From the NCBI GenBank assembly GCA_030832095.1, contig JAURJT010000034.1, forward strand, positions 1 through 40,945: 40,945 nucleotides of DNA, in the 5' to 3' direction. The notes under the pieces are model-generated. The model saw nothing but the letters and a program-made list of their open reading frames with translations, was not told where the DNA came from and did not search any database. The translations under genes and the position numbers were made by a program. Numbering within the stretch: the first letter of the stretch is position 1; each line of letters begins with the position of its first letter. The DNA is from Gammaproteobacteria bacterium (GTDB taxonomy: Bacteria > Pseudomonadota > Gammaproteobacteria > Burkholderiales > Burkholderiaceae_B). Below, piece after piece: positions 8,247 through 18,819 of the stretch.

Positions 8247-9128
8247 CTATTTTCGACTTTGCTCGATTAGTTCACAAATGGGCTCAGCCGCTTCGATTAA
8301 GCGTGGGCCAGACCGAAACACGGCATCCGCGTCAACCATAAATACGCGACCTAGCCGCGCCGCTGGCAGGCCTGCGGTCTGCCAGTGATTCACACCAGCG
8401 CTATCTACGACCGGCGCGGTCCCTGCGCCCGTGCGCGCGATCAGCACTAACTCAGGCGCTCGAGCGGCTAGCTGCGCAAGACTGAGCTTTGGCGCCCCCA
8501 CGCCGTCTTCGCTGATGATGTTGCTGCCGCCACACAGAGTGATGACGTCCGATAGGAGATGCTCGCGGGTCAAGGCGCCCTCAGGCTCGGTGCCAGCCTG
8601 CAGCAACACCCTCACGACGCGCTTGCCGGCAGCCGCTTGAGCCAAGGCGTCTAACTTCTGGCGTAGGGCCTGAGCGCGCGCTCGCGCGACCGGGGCGGTA
8701 CCTAGCAGTACACCAAAGGTTTCGATGCTGTCTGCGATTTCAATGAGCGAGGTAGGCGTGCTGATAAATATGGGGATGTTCAGTGCTTTGAGCGAATCAA
8801 GTTCACTGGTTAGCCAGCCAAACATTAAATCTGGCTTGTACGCTGCCACACGAGCTGGATCTGGCGCACGTTGGTCACCAAGCTTTGGCAAGCTCAAGGC
8901 CTGCGCCGGAAAATTACTACCTTCAGTTGTCGCAACCAGTTTGTCGCCGCCACCTGCGGCAAAAATCAACTCAGTGGTGTGAGGCGACAGCGAGATGACT
9001 CGACGGGCTGGCCCTTTGAGGAGCACCGCTCGACCACTGTCATCGATGACCTCGATTTCAGTCGCACTCGCTGCGAACGCCAAGACACAGCACGCTAGAA
9101 AACTAGCCCGACAAAAAAAAGCGCGCAT
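8247..9128 (-). CDS. btuF: Periplasmic cobalamin-type ABC transporter binding protein (BtuF paralogue 1)
   Basis: Secreted protein of 293 residues with a signal peptide (RAFFCRASFLACCVLAFAASA) and a BtuF/FepB-type fold: RRVISLSPHTTELIFAAGGG near the mature N-terminus, KPDLMFGWLTSELDSLKAL, and a second lobe ending GPRLIEAAEPICEL. It probably binds cobalamin or a precursor in the periplasm and passes it to BtuCD. A GTG directly precedes the ATG at 9128; the ATG is preferred. It follows btuB by 36 bases, so it is expected to be under the same cobalamin riboswitch. No permease or ATPase genes lie beside it; those are at 37.8-39.6 kb with a second btuF. The nearest alternative ligand class is haem or siderophore, but the btuB link favours corrinoids. 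Confidence 0.82.
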   Translation of the reverse strand: MRAFFCRASFLACCVLAFAASATEIEVIDDSGRAVLLKGPARRVISLSPHTTELIFAAGGGDKLVATTEGSNFPAQALSLPKLGDQRAPDPARVAAYKPDLMFGWLTSELDSLKALNIPIFISTPTSLIEIADSIETFGVLLGTAPVARARAQALRQKLDALAQAAAGKRVVRVLLQAGTEPEGALTREHLLSDVITLCGGSNIISEDGVGAPKLSLAQLAARAPELVLIARTGAGTAPVVDSAGVNHWQTAGLPAARLGRVFMVDADAVFRSGPRLIEAAEPICELIEQSRK

Positions 9129-9164
9129 CACACAGTTTGCTCAACAATAACTCGATGACTGATG

Positions 9165-11177
9165 CTACATCCGCCACGCTAAGTTGACAAATACATTCGA
9201 GCCCAAGGTGCTGTAGCCCTGTATGAGTGTGTACTGTTTGCCAAAGACGTTGTTCCAGCGCACTTGCACTTCAGCGCCTGAGGGTAGTGGGTAGCTACCC
9301 TGCAGGTTAAGCAAACTATAGCCACCCAGACTGCCGCCCGACATTGTGTCCTTGCGTTCGCTGCTGACATACCATTCGGCCGTCAAGCGTGCGCGCCAGA
9401 CGGCTTGATCTAATGCGAGCTTGGCAACTCGTTGTGCACGCTGCGGCAATAAGGCGCCGGTCTCGGCGTTACGCGGGTCAAGCCAGTTCAGGCTACCCCG
9501 CACTTGCGTGTCGCTATTGAAGCGATGCGAACCAAACAGACTGACGCCTTGAATCAGCGCCTGTCCGACATTGATTGGCGCGTAGGGTGAGTAAATATCA
9601 CCAGGTACCACCGGCTGAGTCAAGATCAAGTTCGTGATTTCGTTGCGATAGGCGACCAAACTTAATTGAGTTTTTTCAGTTGAGTATTTCAACCCCATCT
9701 CGATATTGCGTGATTTCTCGGGTTGCAATAACGGATTACCTGCATAGAAAGGCGTGACGGGCCAGTAGAGCTCATTGAAATTCGGTGCACGAAAGCCCGT
9801 GTTGGCACCCACTGTGGCTCGCCACTGCGGTGTCAGCGACAGCCCGTACACCAGACTGCCTGTCACAAAGTTACCGTACTGCGAATTGTTGTCATTGCGC
9901 ACGCTCGCCTGCACCGACTGTGGGCCCCAGGCGCCCCGATAAATACCGAAAAGCGAGTTGGTATACCTTGAGGTTTGTTGATAGTTCACATAGGAGGCTT
10001 GTGGGTAGCCGCCATTTGATAGCGTTCCATCGACATTTTGCTCAAGCCTTTCATAGCCAAGCGATACGATTTGAGTCGATGAAAACTTCAGGTCGTTTTG
10101 CCACAAGTATTGCCCTTGCTGTGTTGCAAAGTGTTGCTTGCCATTAAGCGGGTTCGTAGGTACGAGGTCAGCCGCCGCGTTCACCGTCTGATACCGCTCG
10201 TTCGTGAAGCCAGCACGCAGTGTGCTAGTCCAAAAGTCAGATACCCGGTTTTTGCTGGTCAGCATATTGGTGTTGACCGTTTGAATACCACGATCGTTGA
10301 AGTCAGGCTTGCCGGCATCGTAGCCGCCATTGACGCTGGATTGATAACTTTGAAAGGTGACTGTTTGGCCCGCCCGCCAGGTATAGCCTAAGGTGCCCCC
10401 AACGTTACTGCGGTAGTAAGAGTCTTTGTCGGGGTTGTAAGAATAATTGCCGGCCTTCGTAGCGTTGGTGCCCCCGCTTTGCCCATAGCCACCAAACAAG
10501 CTGTACACCCAGCCATCTTTGGCCCCTGAAAAACCTGCGTCATATTGGGTGGTGGCGTAACTGCCGACCCCAGCGTTGGCGTAGGCTGAAAACGGCCGGT
10601 CTTGGTCGCCCCGCGTGATCACGTTGATCACGCCACCGATGGCATCGGCGCCGTACAGGCTGCTTGCGGTGCCACGCACGATCTCAACACGTTCGATGCT
10701 GTTGAGTGGGATTGCGCTTAGCGGTGCGTTGCCCGAAGTGGCGCTGTTGACGCGCAGGCCATCGATCAGAATCAGCGATTGATTGCTATTCGTGCCGCGA
10801 ATATTGACGCTGCTTTGTGACTGTGGGCCACCATAATCGAGCGCTTCGATACCGTGTTCGCGAACCAGTGCATTAGCCAGCGTGCCGTTGGGCAAAGTCT
10901 CTAATTCATCGCGACCGATCACACTGTTGTCGCCTAGCGTGTCTGACAGGGGCTCGGCGGTACGCCCAGGCGTCACCACGATAGTGGCCAATTGTGGGGT
11001 GGGCCCAAGCTTCAGCTCGCCCGGGGGCATTACGTTGGACTCTTGCGCGCCAGCCTTGCCGGTGCTTGTCGAGGTGGGTGTTGAGGTTGGTGTTGAGGTC
11101 TGGCTTTGCCCAAACACACTAAAAGAAACGACCACGGCCGCAGCGGCGGCGCTGAGCCGATAAGTTAAGAGTTGCAT
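9165..11177 (-). CDS. btuB: TonB-dependent cobalamin receptor BtuB
   Basis: Outer-membrane active transporter for cobalamins. The 670-residue protein has a signal peptide (LSAAAAAVVVSFSVFGQSQ), a Thr/Ser/Pro low-complexity spacer made by 12-base tandem units in the DNA, a TonB-box-like TIVVTPGR, the plug domain (ALVREHGIEAL, VNIRGTNSNQSLILIDGLRV, VEIVRGTASSLYGADAIGG) and a beta-barrel rich in aromatic alternation. It ends VFVNLAWRM, without the common terminal Phe. The ATG at 11177 is preceded by GAGG at a spacing of nine. The leader contains a cobalamin riboswitch, which strongly supports cobalamin as substrate. The downstream btuF, thiG and thiD run in the same direction. Confidence 0.93.
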   Translation of the reverse strand: MQLLTYRLSAAAAAVVVSFSVFGQSQTSTPTSTPTSTSTGKAGAQESNVMPPGELKLGPTPQLATIVVTPGRTAEPLSDTLGDNSVIGRDELETLPNGTLANALVREHGIEALDYGGPQSQSSVNIRGTNSNQSLILIDGLRVNSATSGNAPLSAIPLNSIERVEIVRGTASSLYGADAIGGVINVITRGDQDRPFSAYANAGVGSYATTQYDAGFSGAKDGWVYSLFGGYGQSGGTNATKAGNYSYNPDKDSYYRSNVGGTLGYTWRAGQTVTFQSYQSSVNGGYDAGKPDFNDRGIQTVNTNMLTSKNRVSDFWTSTLRAGFTNERYQTVNAAADLVPTNPLNGKQHFATQQGQYLWQNDLKFSSTQIVSLGYERLEQNVDGTLSNGGYPQASYVNYQQTSRYTNSLFGIYRGAWGPQSVQASVRNDNNSQYGNFVTGSLVYGLSLTPQWRATVGANTGFRAPNFNELYWPVTPFYAGNPLLQPEKSRNIEMGLKYSTEKTQLSLVAYRNEITNLILTQPVVPGDIYSPYAPINVGQALIQGVSLFGSHRFNSDTQVRGSLNWLDPRNAETGALLPQRAQRVAKLALDQAVWRARLTAEWYVSSERKDTMSGGSLGGYSLLNLQGSYPLPSGAEVQVRWNNVFGKQYTLIQGYSTLGSNVFVNLAWRM

Positions 11178-11261
11178 CAGTACAGCCTCGTAGTGGTCTG
11201 CGTCCCCGCAGGCCTTGAACGTTCAAAAAGATTGAATACCCTTACGGATTGTCATCTTTGC

Positions 11262-11430
11262 TTAAACTGGCCGGTATCGGGCTGGCATCAAGGTTTTATG
11301 ACTAAACCCTTGATGTTGACCGTTGCGGGGGCAGCACAGGCACAACCGTCTGACGACGTGTTTCCCTGTTTCCCGTTTAACTTTCCCAATGCGGTGCGCA
11401 ATCCCTAAGGGCGCGTACCTGTATGCATCG
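11262..11430 (-). promoter_or_regulatory. Cobalamin (AdoCbl-class) riboswitch upstream of btuB
   Basis: Read on the minus strand, the leader carries the hallmark B12 box GCTGCCCCCGCAACGGT (around 11321-11337), preceded by an ACAGG/CCTGT stem and the GTTAAACGGGAAACAGGG core. It is followed by the AAGGTTTT arm region and the 3' signature GATGCCAGCCCGATACCGGC. The 5' end contains ATACAGGTACGC, typical of the P2 side. The aptamer ends about 85 bases before the btuB ATG, leaving room for an expression platform; a CTGCG-GGGA-CGCAG hairpin and the btuB GAGG site lie in that interval. Corrinoid binding should repress btuB and probably btuF. The exact edges are estimates. Confidence 0.93.
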
Positions 11431-11663
11431 AAAGCACCAGTTCTGTCGCGAATGTTACACCACGGTGTTTTTGGTAAACTGTACGGCCAGCCATTGGTTT
11501 GTTTGAAGCTGCAGTTTGTGCGTTGTTTGACCCATAACCTGCCTCCCGATGGTTGTTCTAATTTTCAGTGCTTTTATTCTAGTTTTTAGTGCTTTTAGTT
11601 TTATGGCGCTTTAAACCCGATGCAGACTTTCTTTGCGTCGTTACTCAGATTTTTAGCGTCGTG
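11431..11663. other. Remainder of the btuB-metH divergent intergenic region
   Basis: The gap between the btuB and metH starts is 486 bases; outside the riboswitch and btuB leader this part holds no convincing gene. A possible minus-strand -10 element TAACAT (11452-11457) would place a start just ahead of the riboswitch, but its -35 is poor. Toward metH the sequence is A/T-rich, with a direct repeat AGTGCTTTTA at 11567-11576 and 11588-11597. I saw no cobalamin or SAH riboswitch on the metH side. Confidence 0.5.
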
Positions 11664-13571
11664 ATGCCTCACCCAAAACTGCCTTTTCCTCTTGCAAGCT
11701 ATACCCGTGGCGCTGAGTTTGCGCGTGCGCTAGGTTCGCGCATCATGATTCTTGATGGTGCAATGGGCACCATGATTCAGCAATACAAACTCTCTGAGGC
11801 TGATTTTCGTGCAGAGCGGTTTGCTGCTCATGGTAAAGACGTAAAAGGTAACAACGAATTGCTGTCGTTGACCCGCCCCGACATCATCCTTGAGATTCAT
11901 AAGCAGTACCTTGCCGCCGGTTGCGACGTGATCGAAACCAACACCTTTGGCGCGACAACGATTGCGCAAGGTGATTATGAATTGTCAGAACTCGCCTACG
12001 AGCAAAATGTAGAGTCGGCCCGCCTTGCTCGAGCCGCCTGCGATGCCTACAGCACGCCCGAGCGCCCACGCTTTGTGGCGGGCGCGCTGGGTCCTCAGCC
12101 CAAAACCGCCTCAATCTCGCCCGATGTGAATGACCCGGGTGCGCGCAATGTCACCTTTGATGAATTGCGAGTGGCTTACACCGAGCAACTGAACGGCTTG
12201 CTGGATGGCGGGGTCGATCTCATTTTGATTGAAACTATTTTCGACACGCTGAACGCTAAGGCCGCTATCTTTGCTGTCGAAGAAGTTTTTGAAGCGCGCG
12301 GCGAACGCCTGCCTGTGATGATTTCGGGTACCGTCACTGACGCTTCAGGGCGGATTTTGTCGGGTCAAACCGTCGAGGCGTTCTGGAACTCTGTTCGCCA
12401 TGCCCGCCCGATTACCATTGGTTTGAATTGCGCACTCGGTGCGGCGCTGATGCGGCCCTATATCGCCGAGCTTGCAAAAATTTGTGATACCTACGTTTGC
12501 GTGTATCCCAACGCGGGTCTGCCAAATCCCATGAGTGATACTGGCTTTGACGAGACGCCGGCTGACACTTCAGCGTTACTCGAAGAGTTCGCTCGGGCAG
12601 GCTTGGTCAATATGGCCGGTGGTTGTTGTGGCACCACACCCGAACACATTCAAGCGATTGCTGAAAAAGTTCAAGCCTTGCCAATTCGTGTGGTGCCCGA
12701 GATTTCGGTCAAAACGCGTCTGTCGGGCCTTGAGGCGTTGAACATCGATGACGAATCTTTGTTCGTCAACGTCGGCGAGCGTGCAAACGTAACTGGCAGC
12801 AAGGCGTTTGCCCGTCTGATCCGCGAAGAAAAGTACGACGAGGCCGTTGCAGTGGCCCGTCAGCAAGTTGAAAACGGTGCGCAAATTATCGATATCAACA
12901 TGGACGAAGCCATGCTGGATTCGGTTGCCTGTATGCATCGCTTTTTAAATATGATCGCCTCCGAGCCCGACATCGCACGCGTACCGGTGATGATCGATAG
13001 TTCAAAATGGTCTGTCATTGAAACTGGCCTAAAGTGCGTGCAAGGCAAATCGATTGTGAATTCGATCTCGTTAAAAGAGGGCGAAGAGCCGTTCTTAAAA
13101 CAGGCACGGTTATGTCGCTTGTACGGTGCGGCTGCGGTCGTGATGGCGTTTGACGAACAAGGCCAGGCCGACACGCTTGAGCGTCGCAAAATAATTTGTA
13201 CGCGCGCTTATAACCTGTTGATCGAAAAAGTTGGTTTTCCGCCCGAAGATATTATTTTTGATCCAAACGTGTTTGCCATCGCCACCGGCATTGACGATCA
13301 CAACCATTACGCGGTAGATTTTATTGAATCCACCAAATGGATTCGTGAGAACCTTCCTCACGCGCGTATCTCTGGCGGGGTCTCGAACGTCAGTTTCTCG
13401 TTCAGGGGAAACGAGCCCATCCGTGAGGCGATCCACACGGTGTTTTTGTATCATGCCATCCGTGAAGGGATGACGATGGGCATTGTGAACGCGGGGCAAT
13501 TGGGCGTATACGCCAATATTGATCCAGCTTTGCGCGAATTGGTTGAAGACGTGGTGCTTGATCGTGAATAA
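11664..13571 (+). CDS. metH: Methionine synthase MetH, N-terminal part (homocysteine and folate domains)
   Basis: N-terminal half of cobalamin-dependent methionine synthase, which transfers a methyl group from methyltetrahydrofolate to homocysteine through methylcobalamin. In 635 residues it holds the homocysteine-binding domain ([11 protein letters not shown], zinc cysteines in GLNCALG and GGCCGTT) and the complete pterin-binding domain ([45 protein letters not shown]). It ends at [11 protein letters not shown] followed by TAA, where intact homologues run straight on into the cobalamin domain; that continuation is present in the next frame. The ATG at 11664 ([12 protein letters not shown]) is preferred over an upstream GTG at 11589. 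Either a frameshift or a two-subunit arrangement explains the break. Confidence 0.9.
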   Translation: MPHPKLPFPLASYTRGAEFARALGSRIMILDGAMGTMIQQYKLSEADFRAERFAAHGKDVKGNNELLSLTRPDIILEIHKQYLAAGCDVIETNTFGATTIAQGDYELSELAYEQNVESARLARAACDAYSTPERPRFVAGALGPQPKTASISPDVNDPGARNVTFDELRVAYTEQLNGLLDGGVDLILIETIFDTLNAKAAIFAVEEVFEARGERLPVMISGTVTDASGRILSGQTVEAFWNSVRHARPITIGLNCALGAALMRPYIAELAKICDTYVCVYPNAGLPNPMSDTGFDETPADTSALLEEFARAGLVNMAGGCCGTTPEHIQAIAEKVQALPIRVVPEISVKTRLSGLEALNIDDESLFVNVGERANVTGSKAFARLIREEKYDEAVAVARQQVENGAQIIDINMDEAMLDSVACMHRFLNMIASEPDIARVPVMIDSSKWSVIETGLKCVQGKSIVNSISLKEGEEPFLKQARLCRLYGAAAVVMAFDEQGQADTLERRKIICTRAYNLLIEKVGFPPEDIIFDPNVFAIATGIDDHNHYAVDFIESTKWIRENLPHARISGGVSNVSFSFRGNEPIREAIHTVFLYHAIREGMTMGIVNAGQLGVYANIDPALRELVEDVVLDRE

Positions 13572-15444
13572 AGCTAAAGCGCTGGGCAAAAAAGACCCGA
13601 ACGATACACGCACCCCAACCGAGCGTTTGGTTGAGTTTGCCGAAAACTTTAAAGGTAACGGCATCAAACGCGAAGAAGATCTTGCGTGGCGCCAGCAGCC
13701 GGTTGAAAAGCGACTAGCCCATGCCATGGTGCATGGTATGACGCAATTTATTATTGAAGACACTGAAGAAATTCGTCAGCAGATTGCCGATCGCAGTGGG
13801 CGCCCCATCGAGGTGATCGAGGGCCCGCTCATGGATGGCATGAACATCGTGGGCGATTTGTTTGGTGAAGGAAAAATGTTTTTGCCGCAGGTGGTGAAAT
13901 CTGCCCGCGTGATGAAGCAAGCCGTCGGTCACTTGGTACCGTTTATTGAAGCTGAAAAAAAACTGATCGAGGCGGCAGGTGGTGACGTACGTGCAAAAGG
14001 CAAGATCGTCATCGCGACCGTTAAGGGCGATGTGCACGACATCGGTAAAAACATCGTCACAGTGGTGCTTCAGTGCAATAACTTTGAAGTGGTGAACATG
14101 GGTGTCATGGTGCCGGCTGCCGAGATCTTGGCGCGCGCCAAAGCAGAAAAAGCTGACATTGTTGGCCTATCGGGTTTGATTACGCCAAGCCTTGAAGAGA
14201 TGGCCTACGTCGCCAGCGAGATGCAGCGCGACGAGTATTTTCGTAGCCGCAAAATCCCGTTGATGATTGGTGGCGCCACAACCAGTCGGGTGCATACGGC
14301 CGTCAAAATTGCTCCGCATTATGAGGGCCCCGTGATTTACGTACCCGACGCGAGTCGGTCAGTCGGTGTCGCGCAAAATCTTGTTTCAGAAACTGCCAAT
14401 ACCTACCTACAAGAGCTTGCCGTTGAGTACGAAGACGTGCGCCGTCGCCATGCTGCCCGCAAAGCGACGCCGTTGATGTCTTTGCTTGACGCGCGTGCCG
14501 CAAAAACTGCGATCGATTGGGCGGGTTATGTACCGCCGCGTCCTAAATTTATCGGTCGTCGCACCTTTAAAAATTTCGATTTGGCCGAGCTAGCAAACTT
14601 TATCGATTGGACCCCATTTTTTCAAACCTGGAGTTTGTTTGGTCAGTTTCCAGCGATCTTGGACGACAAGGTGGTGGGCGAGCAGGCGCGCTCAGTCCAC
14701 GCTGATGCTCAGGCGATGCTCAAGCGCATGATTGATGGCCGCTGGCTCACTGCGAATGGTGTCGTTGCGTTTTACCCAGCCAATACGATCAATGACGACG
14801 ATATCGAAATCTATACCGACGAAACCCGTGAAAAAGTCTTGTTCACTTGGCGTGGGTTGCGCCAACAGGGCATGAAGCGCGAGGGCGTCGATAACAAATG
14901 TTTAGCTGACTTTATCGCTCCTAAAGCCTCTGGTGTGATGGATTACATTGGTTTGTTTGCAGTCACAGCAGGCTTAGGCGTCGAGAAAAAAGAACAAGAA
15001 TTTGAGCGCGCAAACGACGACTATTCAGCCATCATGTTTAAGTCGCTGGCGGATCGGTTGGCCGAGGCGTTTGCTGAGGCGCTTCACGCGCGTGCTCGCA
15101 AAGATATTTGGGGCTATGTACCTGATGAATCCTTGACCAACACCCAAATGATCAAAGAGGAATATCAAGGGATCCGCCCAGCCCCAGGTTACCCTGCCTG
15201 CCCAGAGCATGTGGTGAAACGTGAAATGTTTGAGGTGCTTGACGGTGCTGATATCGGCATGATGTTGACAGAAAGTTATGCCATGCATCCGGCTGCCAGC
15301 GTATCGGGATTTTATTTTAGCCACCCACAGTCGCAGTACTTCAGCGTTGGCATTATTGGCGATGATCAAGTGGCGGATTACGTTAAGCGCTCGGGTCGCA
15401 CAGAAAAAGACGTCAAAAGAACGCTGGCTCCTAATCTAGGTTGA
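13564..15444 (+). CDS. metH: Methionine synthase MetH, C-terminal part (cobalamin and activation domains)
   Basis: C-terminal half of MetH in the +1 frame relative to the preceding part. It opens with the helical cap ([35 protein letters not shown]), then the cobalamin-binding domain with DVHDIGKN, where the His coordinates cobalt, then [13 protein letters not shown] and IGGATTS. The SAM-binding reactivation domain follows ([25 protein letters not shown], the C-terminal SGFYFSHP). Nothing is missing. If translated separately, GTG at 13564 overlaps the upstream TAA by eight bases, but no good ribosome site precedes it. Together the two parts give about 1,260 residues, close to one normal MetH (E. 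coli 1,227). Confidence 0.88.
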   Translation: MNKAKALGKKDPNDTRTPTERLVEFAENFKGNGIKREEDLAWRQQPVEKRLAHAMVHGMTQFIIEDTEEIRQQIADRSGRPIEVIEGPLMDGMNIVGDLFGEGKMFLPQVVKSARVMKQAVGHLVPFIEAEKKLIEAAGGDVRAKGKIVIATVKGDVHDIGKNIVTVVLQCNNFEVVNMGVMVPAAEILARAKAEKADIVGLSGLITPSLEEMAYVASEMQRDEYFRSRKIPLMIGGATTSRVHTAVKIAPHYEGPVIYVPDASRSVGVAQNLVSETANTYLQELAVEYEDVRRRHAARKATPLMSLLDARAAKTAIDWAGYVPPRPKFIGRRTFKNFDLAELANFIDWTPFFQTWSLFGQFPAILDDKVVGEQARSVHADAQAMLKRMIDGRWLTANGVVAFYPANTINDDDIEIYTDETREKVLFTWRGLRQQGMKREGVDNKCLADFIAPKASGVMDYIGLFAVTAGLGVEKKEQEFERANDDYSAIMFKSLADRLAEAFAEALHARARKDIWGYVPDESLTNTQMIKEEYQGIRPAPGYPACPEHVVKREMFEVLDGADIGMMLTESYAMHPAASVSGFYFSHPQSQYFSVGIIGDDQVADYVKRSGRTEKDVKRTLAPNLG

Positions 15445-15471
15445 TGGTGGTGTGCAACGAGAGGTTTGCTC

Positions 15472-16578
15472 TCACCAAGCAAGCGTTTCAAGCAAAAACG
15501 CGCTCGCAACTGCCACACCCAAAGCCGTAGTGACCCAGTTGCGGCCCAGTGCGTTGGGTTGGCTTTCAACGTAACGATATAGAAGCGCACCGGCCCCAAC
15601 CGAGATCAAGACGGCAAGCATCATGCCTAGTGTGTTGATCAAGACGCCCGTCGGAAACAACCGCGCCCACAGCGCGTTCATCCCAATGCAAAAACCGTAG
15701 TGAATTAAAAAAATTGAATACGAGCGCTGACCCAGCCACGTCAACAGACCTGGGCGCGGCCATTGGGCTAACCAGCCACGTTGGCCCGCAATCGCGACAA
15801 TGATAGCAGTGGCTAGTGCGACGACAATCGGATTACGATGCTGCAGCCACAATGCCACAGCACCAAGCAGGCTGATGGTGAATAACAGAATGCCACCTAA
15901 GGGCTGACGCGTTGACCAAAAAGCCAGCATCCCCATTCCATAGGCGCCAAAGAAATAGGGCGCATAGTCCTCGTAGCGATCGTGTCGGTTAATCACCCAA
16001 AGCGAACCTGCGGCCAAGCCGATGATCAGCGCCGGAAATATCCAGCGCCAGTTTGGCGCCACGCGTGCACTGAGCGCGGTGAGTAATACCGTCAAGATAA
16101 AAAGTTGAAAATCAATCGCGACATACCAAACACCTGCCGACAAGGCTTCAACGCCGGTGAGATCGTGTAACAACAGGGCGTGCGCCAGTAATTGCGCAAG
16201 GCTTGGAGGTGCTGAAAGCGAATCATGGACAAACCAGGGCCTGACGATCGCGGTGATCAGTATTGCAGAGGCGATCGCAAAGACAAAAGGCGTGGCTAAG
16301 CGACGATATCGTTTAAGGATGAGACCCAAGTGCGAAGCGGTAGACGAGGTAGAAGGTTGTCCCTCAGGCGCAAGTTGAGCCGCGACTAAAAATCCAGCCA
16401 ACACAAAAAACATTTGCACAGCTAGACGGGCGTAGATTTCAAGCCCATTGATGACTGCAGGGAAAGCACCTCGCACCACATCAGACATCGGCCCGTACAC
16501 CGCAAGATGGTGCAGCACGATGGCGATGCACCCGATGCCTTTCATGGCATCGAGCAGGGGCAGGCGAGATCGTGTCAT
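15472..16578 (-). CDS. Acyltransferase 3 family membrane protein
   Basis: Integral membrane protein of 368 residues with about ten hydrophobic segments. It begins RLPLLDAMKGIGCIAIVLHHLAVYG, where the first-helix His of the acyltransferase-3 (OafA/NodX-like) family is seen, and continues with AVQMFFVLAGFLVAAQL. Such enzymes O-acetylate or succinylate sugars, lipopolysaccharide or peptidoglycan at the inner membrane; the substrate here is not known. It lies downstream of thiC in the same direction and is convergent with metH. No Shine-Dalgarno sequence is evident before the ATG at 16578, and a long inverted repeat (16586-16624) sits just ahead of it. Confidence 0.85.
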   Translation of the reverse strand: MTRSRLPLLDAMKGIGCIAIVLHHLAVYGPMSDVVRGAFPAVINGLEIYARLAVQMFFVLAGFLVAAQLAPEGQPSTSSTASHLGLILKRYRRLATPFVFAIASAILITAIVRPWFVHDSLSAPPSLAQLLAHALLLHDLTGVEALSAGVWYVAIDFQLFILTVLLTALSARVAPNWRWIFPALIIGLAAGSLWVINRHDRYEDYAPYFFGAYGMGMLAFWSTRQPLGGILLFTISLLGAVALWLQHRNPIVVALATAIIVAIAGQRGWLAQWPRPGLLTWLGQRSYSIFLIHYGFCIGMNALWARLFPTGVLINTLGMMLAVLISVGAGALLYRYVESQPNALGRNWVTTALGVAVASAFLLETLAW

Positions 16579-16585
16579 CAGGTTT

Positions 16586-16624
16586 AAACGATCAAGCCCA
16601 GCTTGACGCAGAGCTTGATCGTTT
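16586..16624. terminator. Inverted repeat between thiC and the acyltransferase gene
   Basis: AAACGATCAAGC (16586-16597) is perfectly repeated in reverse as GCTTGATCGTTT (16613-16624), with a 15-base loop. It lies in the 81-base gap after thiC and ends eight bases before the acyltransferase ATG. In the thiC direction the T content after the stem is low, while the other strand has gctttttcg, so termination strength is uncertain. It may also hinder ribosome access to the acyltransferase start. Confidence 0.45.
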
Positions 16625-16659
16625 GCTTTTTCGCATTTGCACTTGAAAGCGCGAGGGTA

Positions 16660-18603
<1,944 letters not shown>

Positions 18604-18634
18604 GAATCTGGATGGATTCCGACTTGATCGGAAC

Positions 18635-18711
18635 GCGCTCCCAGCTTCGGCATTATCCGTACTGGTACGAAGGGACTCTCTCAACCTGGCCACTGACCAA
18701 GTACCCCCGCA
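18635..18711 (-). promoter_or_regulatory. TPP (thi-box) riboswitch upstream of thiC
   Basis: The minus strand carries the conserved thi-box elements in order: GCGGGGGTACTTGG at the 5' side, GGTTGAGAGAGTCCCTTCG with the TGAGA pyrimidine-binding bulge, GTACCAGTACGGATAATGCC, and the closing GAAGCTGGGAGCG. These bind the two halves of thiamin pyrophosphate. It lies about 62 bases ahead of the thiC ATG. High TPP should reduce thiC expression. Confidence 0.96.
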
Positions 18712-18722
18712 TAATGATTAAG

Positions 18723-18751
18723 AGTATAGGACGTCTTTGAGGATTTGACAC
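18723..18751 (-). promoter_or_regulatory. Candidate sigma-70 promoter for thiC
   Basis: On the minus strand TATACT (18723-18728, five of six to consensus) is preceded at a 17-base spacing by GTGTCA (18746-18751, four of six). Transcription would begin near 18714-18717, just in front of the TPP aptamer, which is where a riboswitch promoter should be. Confidence 0.55.
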
Positions 18752-18756
18752 GTTGA

Positions 18757-18773
18757 CCCTGTGCCAGACAGGG
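18757..18773 (-). terminator. Small hairpin between proB and the thiC promoter
   Basis: CCCTGT (18757-18762) and ACAGGG (18768-18773) form a six-pair stem with a five-base loop. It lies 47 bases past the proB stop and just upstream of the thiC promoter, a sensible place for a terminator, but no T run follows it. Confidence 0.3.
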
Positions 18774-18819
18774 GGATCTAGTGATTGGAAGACAGGCGAA
18801 CCTGATTGGCCGGCAGACG

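Noticed and set aside
11215..11226. Palindrome TTGAACGTTCAA as a MetR-type operator for metH
   Set aside because: The spacing between TGAA and TTCA is two bases, not the usual five; it lies in the btuB leader, far from metH. It may just be a leader hairpin.
11172..11589. Small plus-strand open frames between btuB and metH
   Set aside because: They are opposite the btuB leader and cobalamin riboswitch and have no domain or ribosome site.
11431..11663. SAH or cobalamin riboswitch on the plus strand in front of metH
   Set aside because: None of the conserved cores of these aptamers was found on that strand.
13519..13563. Start of the C-terminal MetH part at 13519
   Set aside because: These residues ([15 protein letters not shown]) are the out-of-frame reading of the conserved end of the first part and match nothing in MetH.
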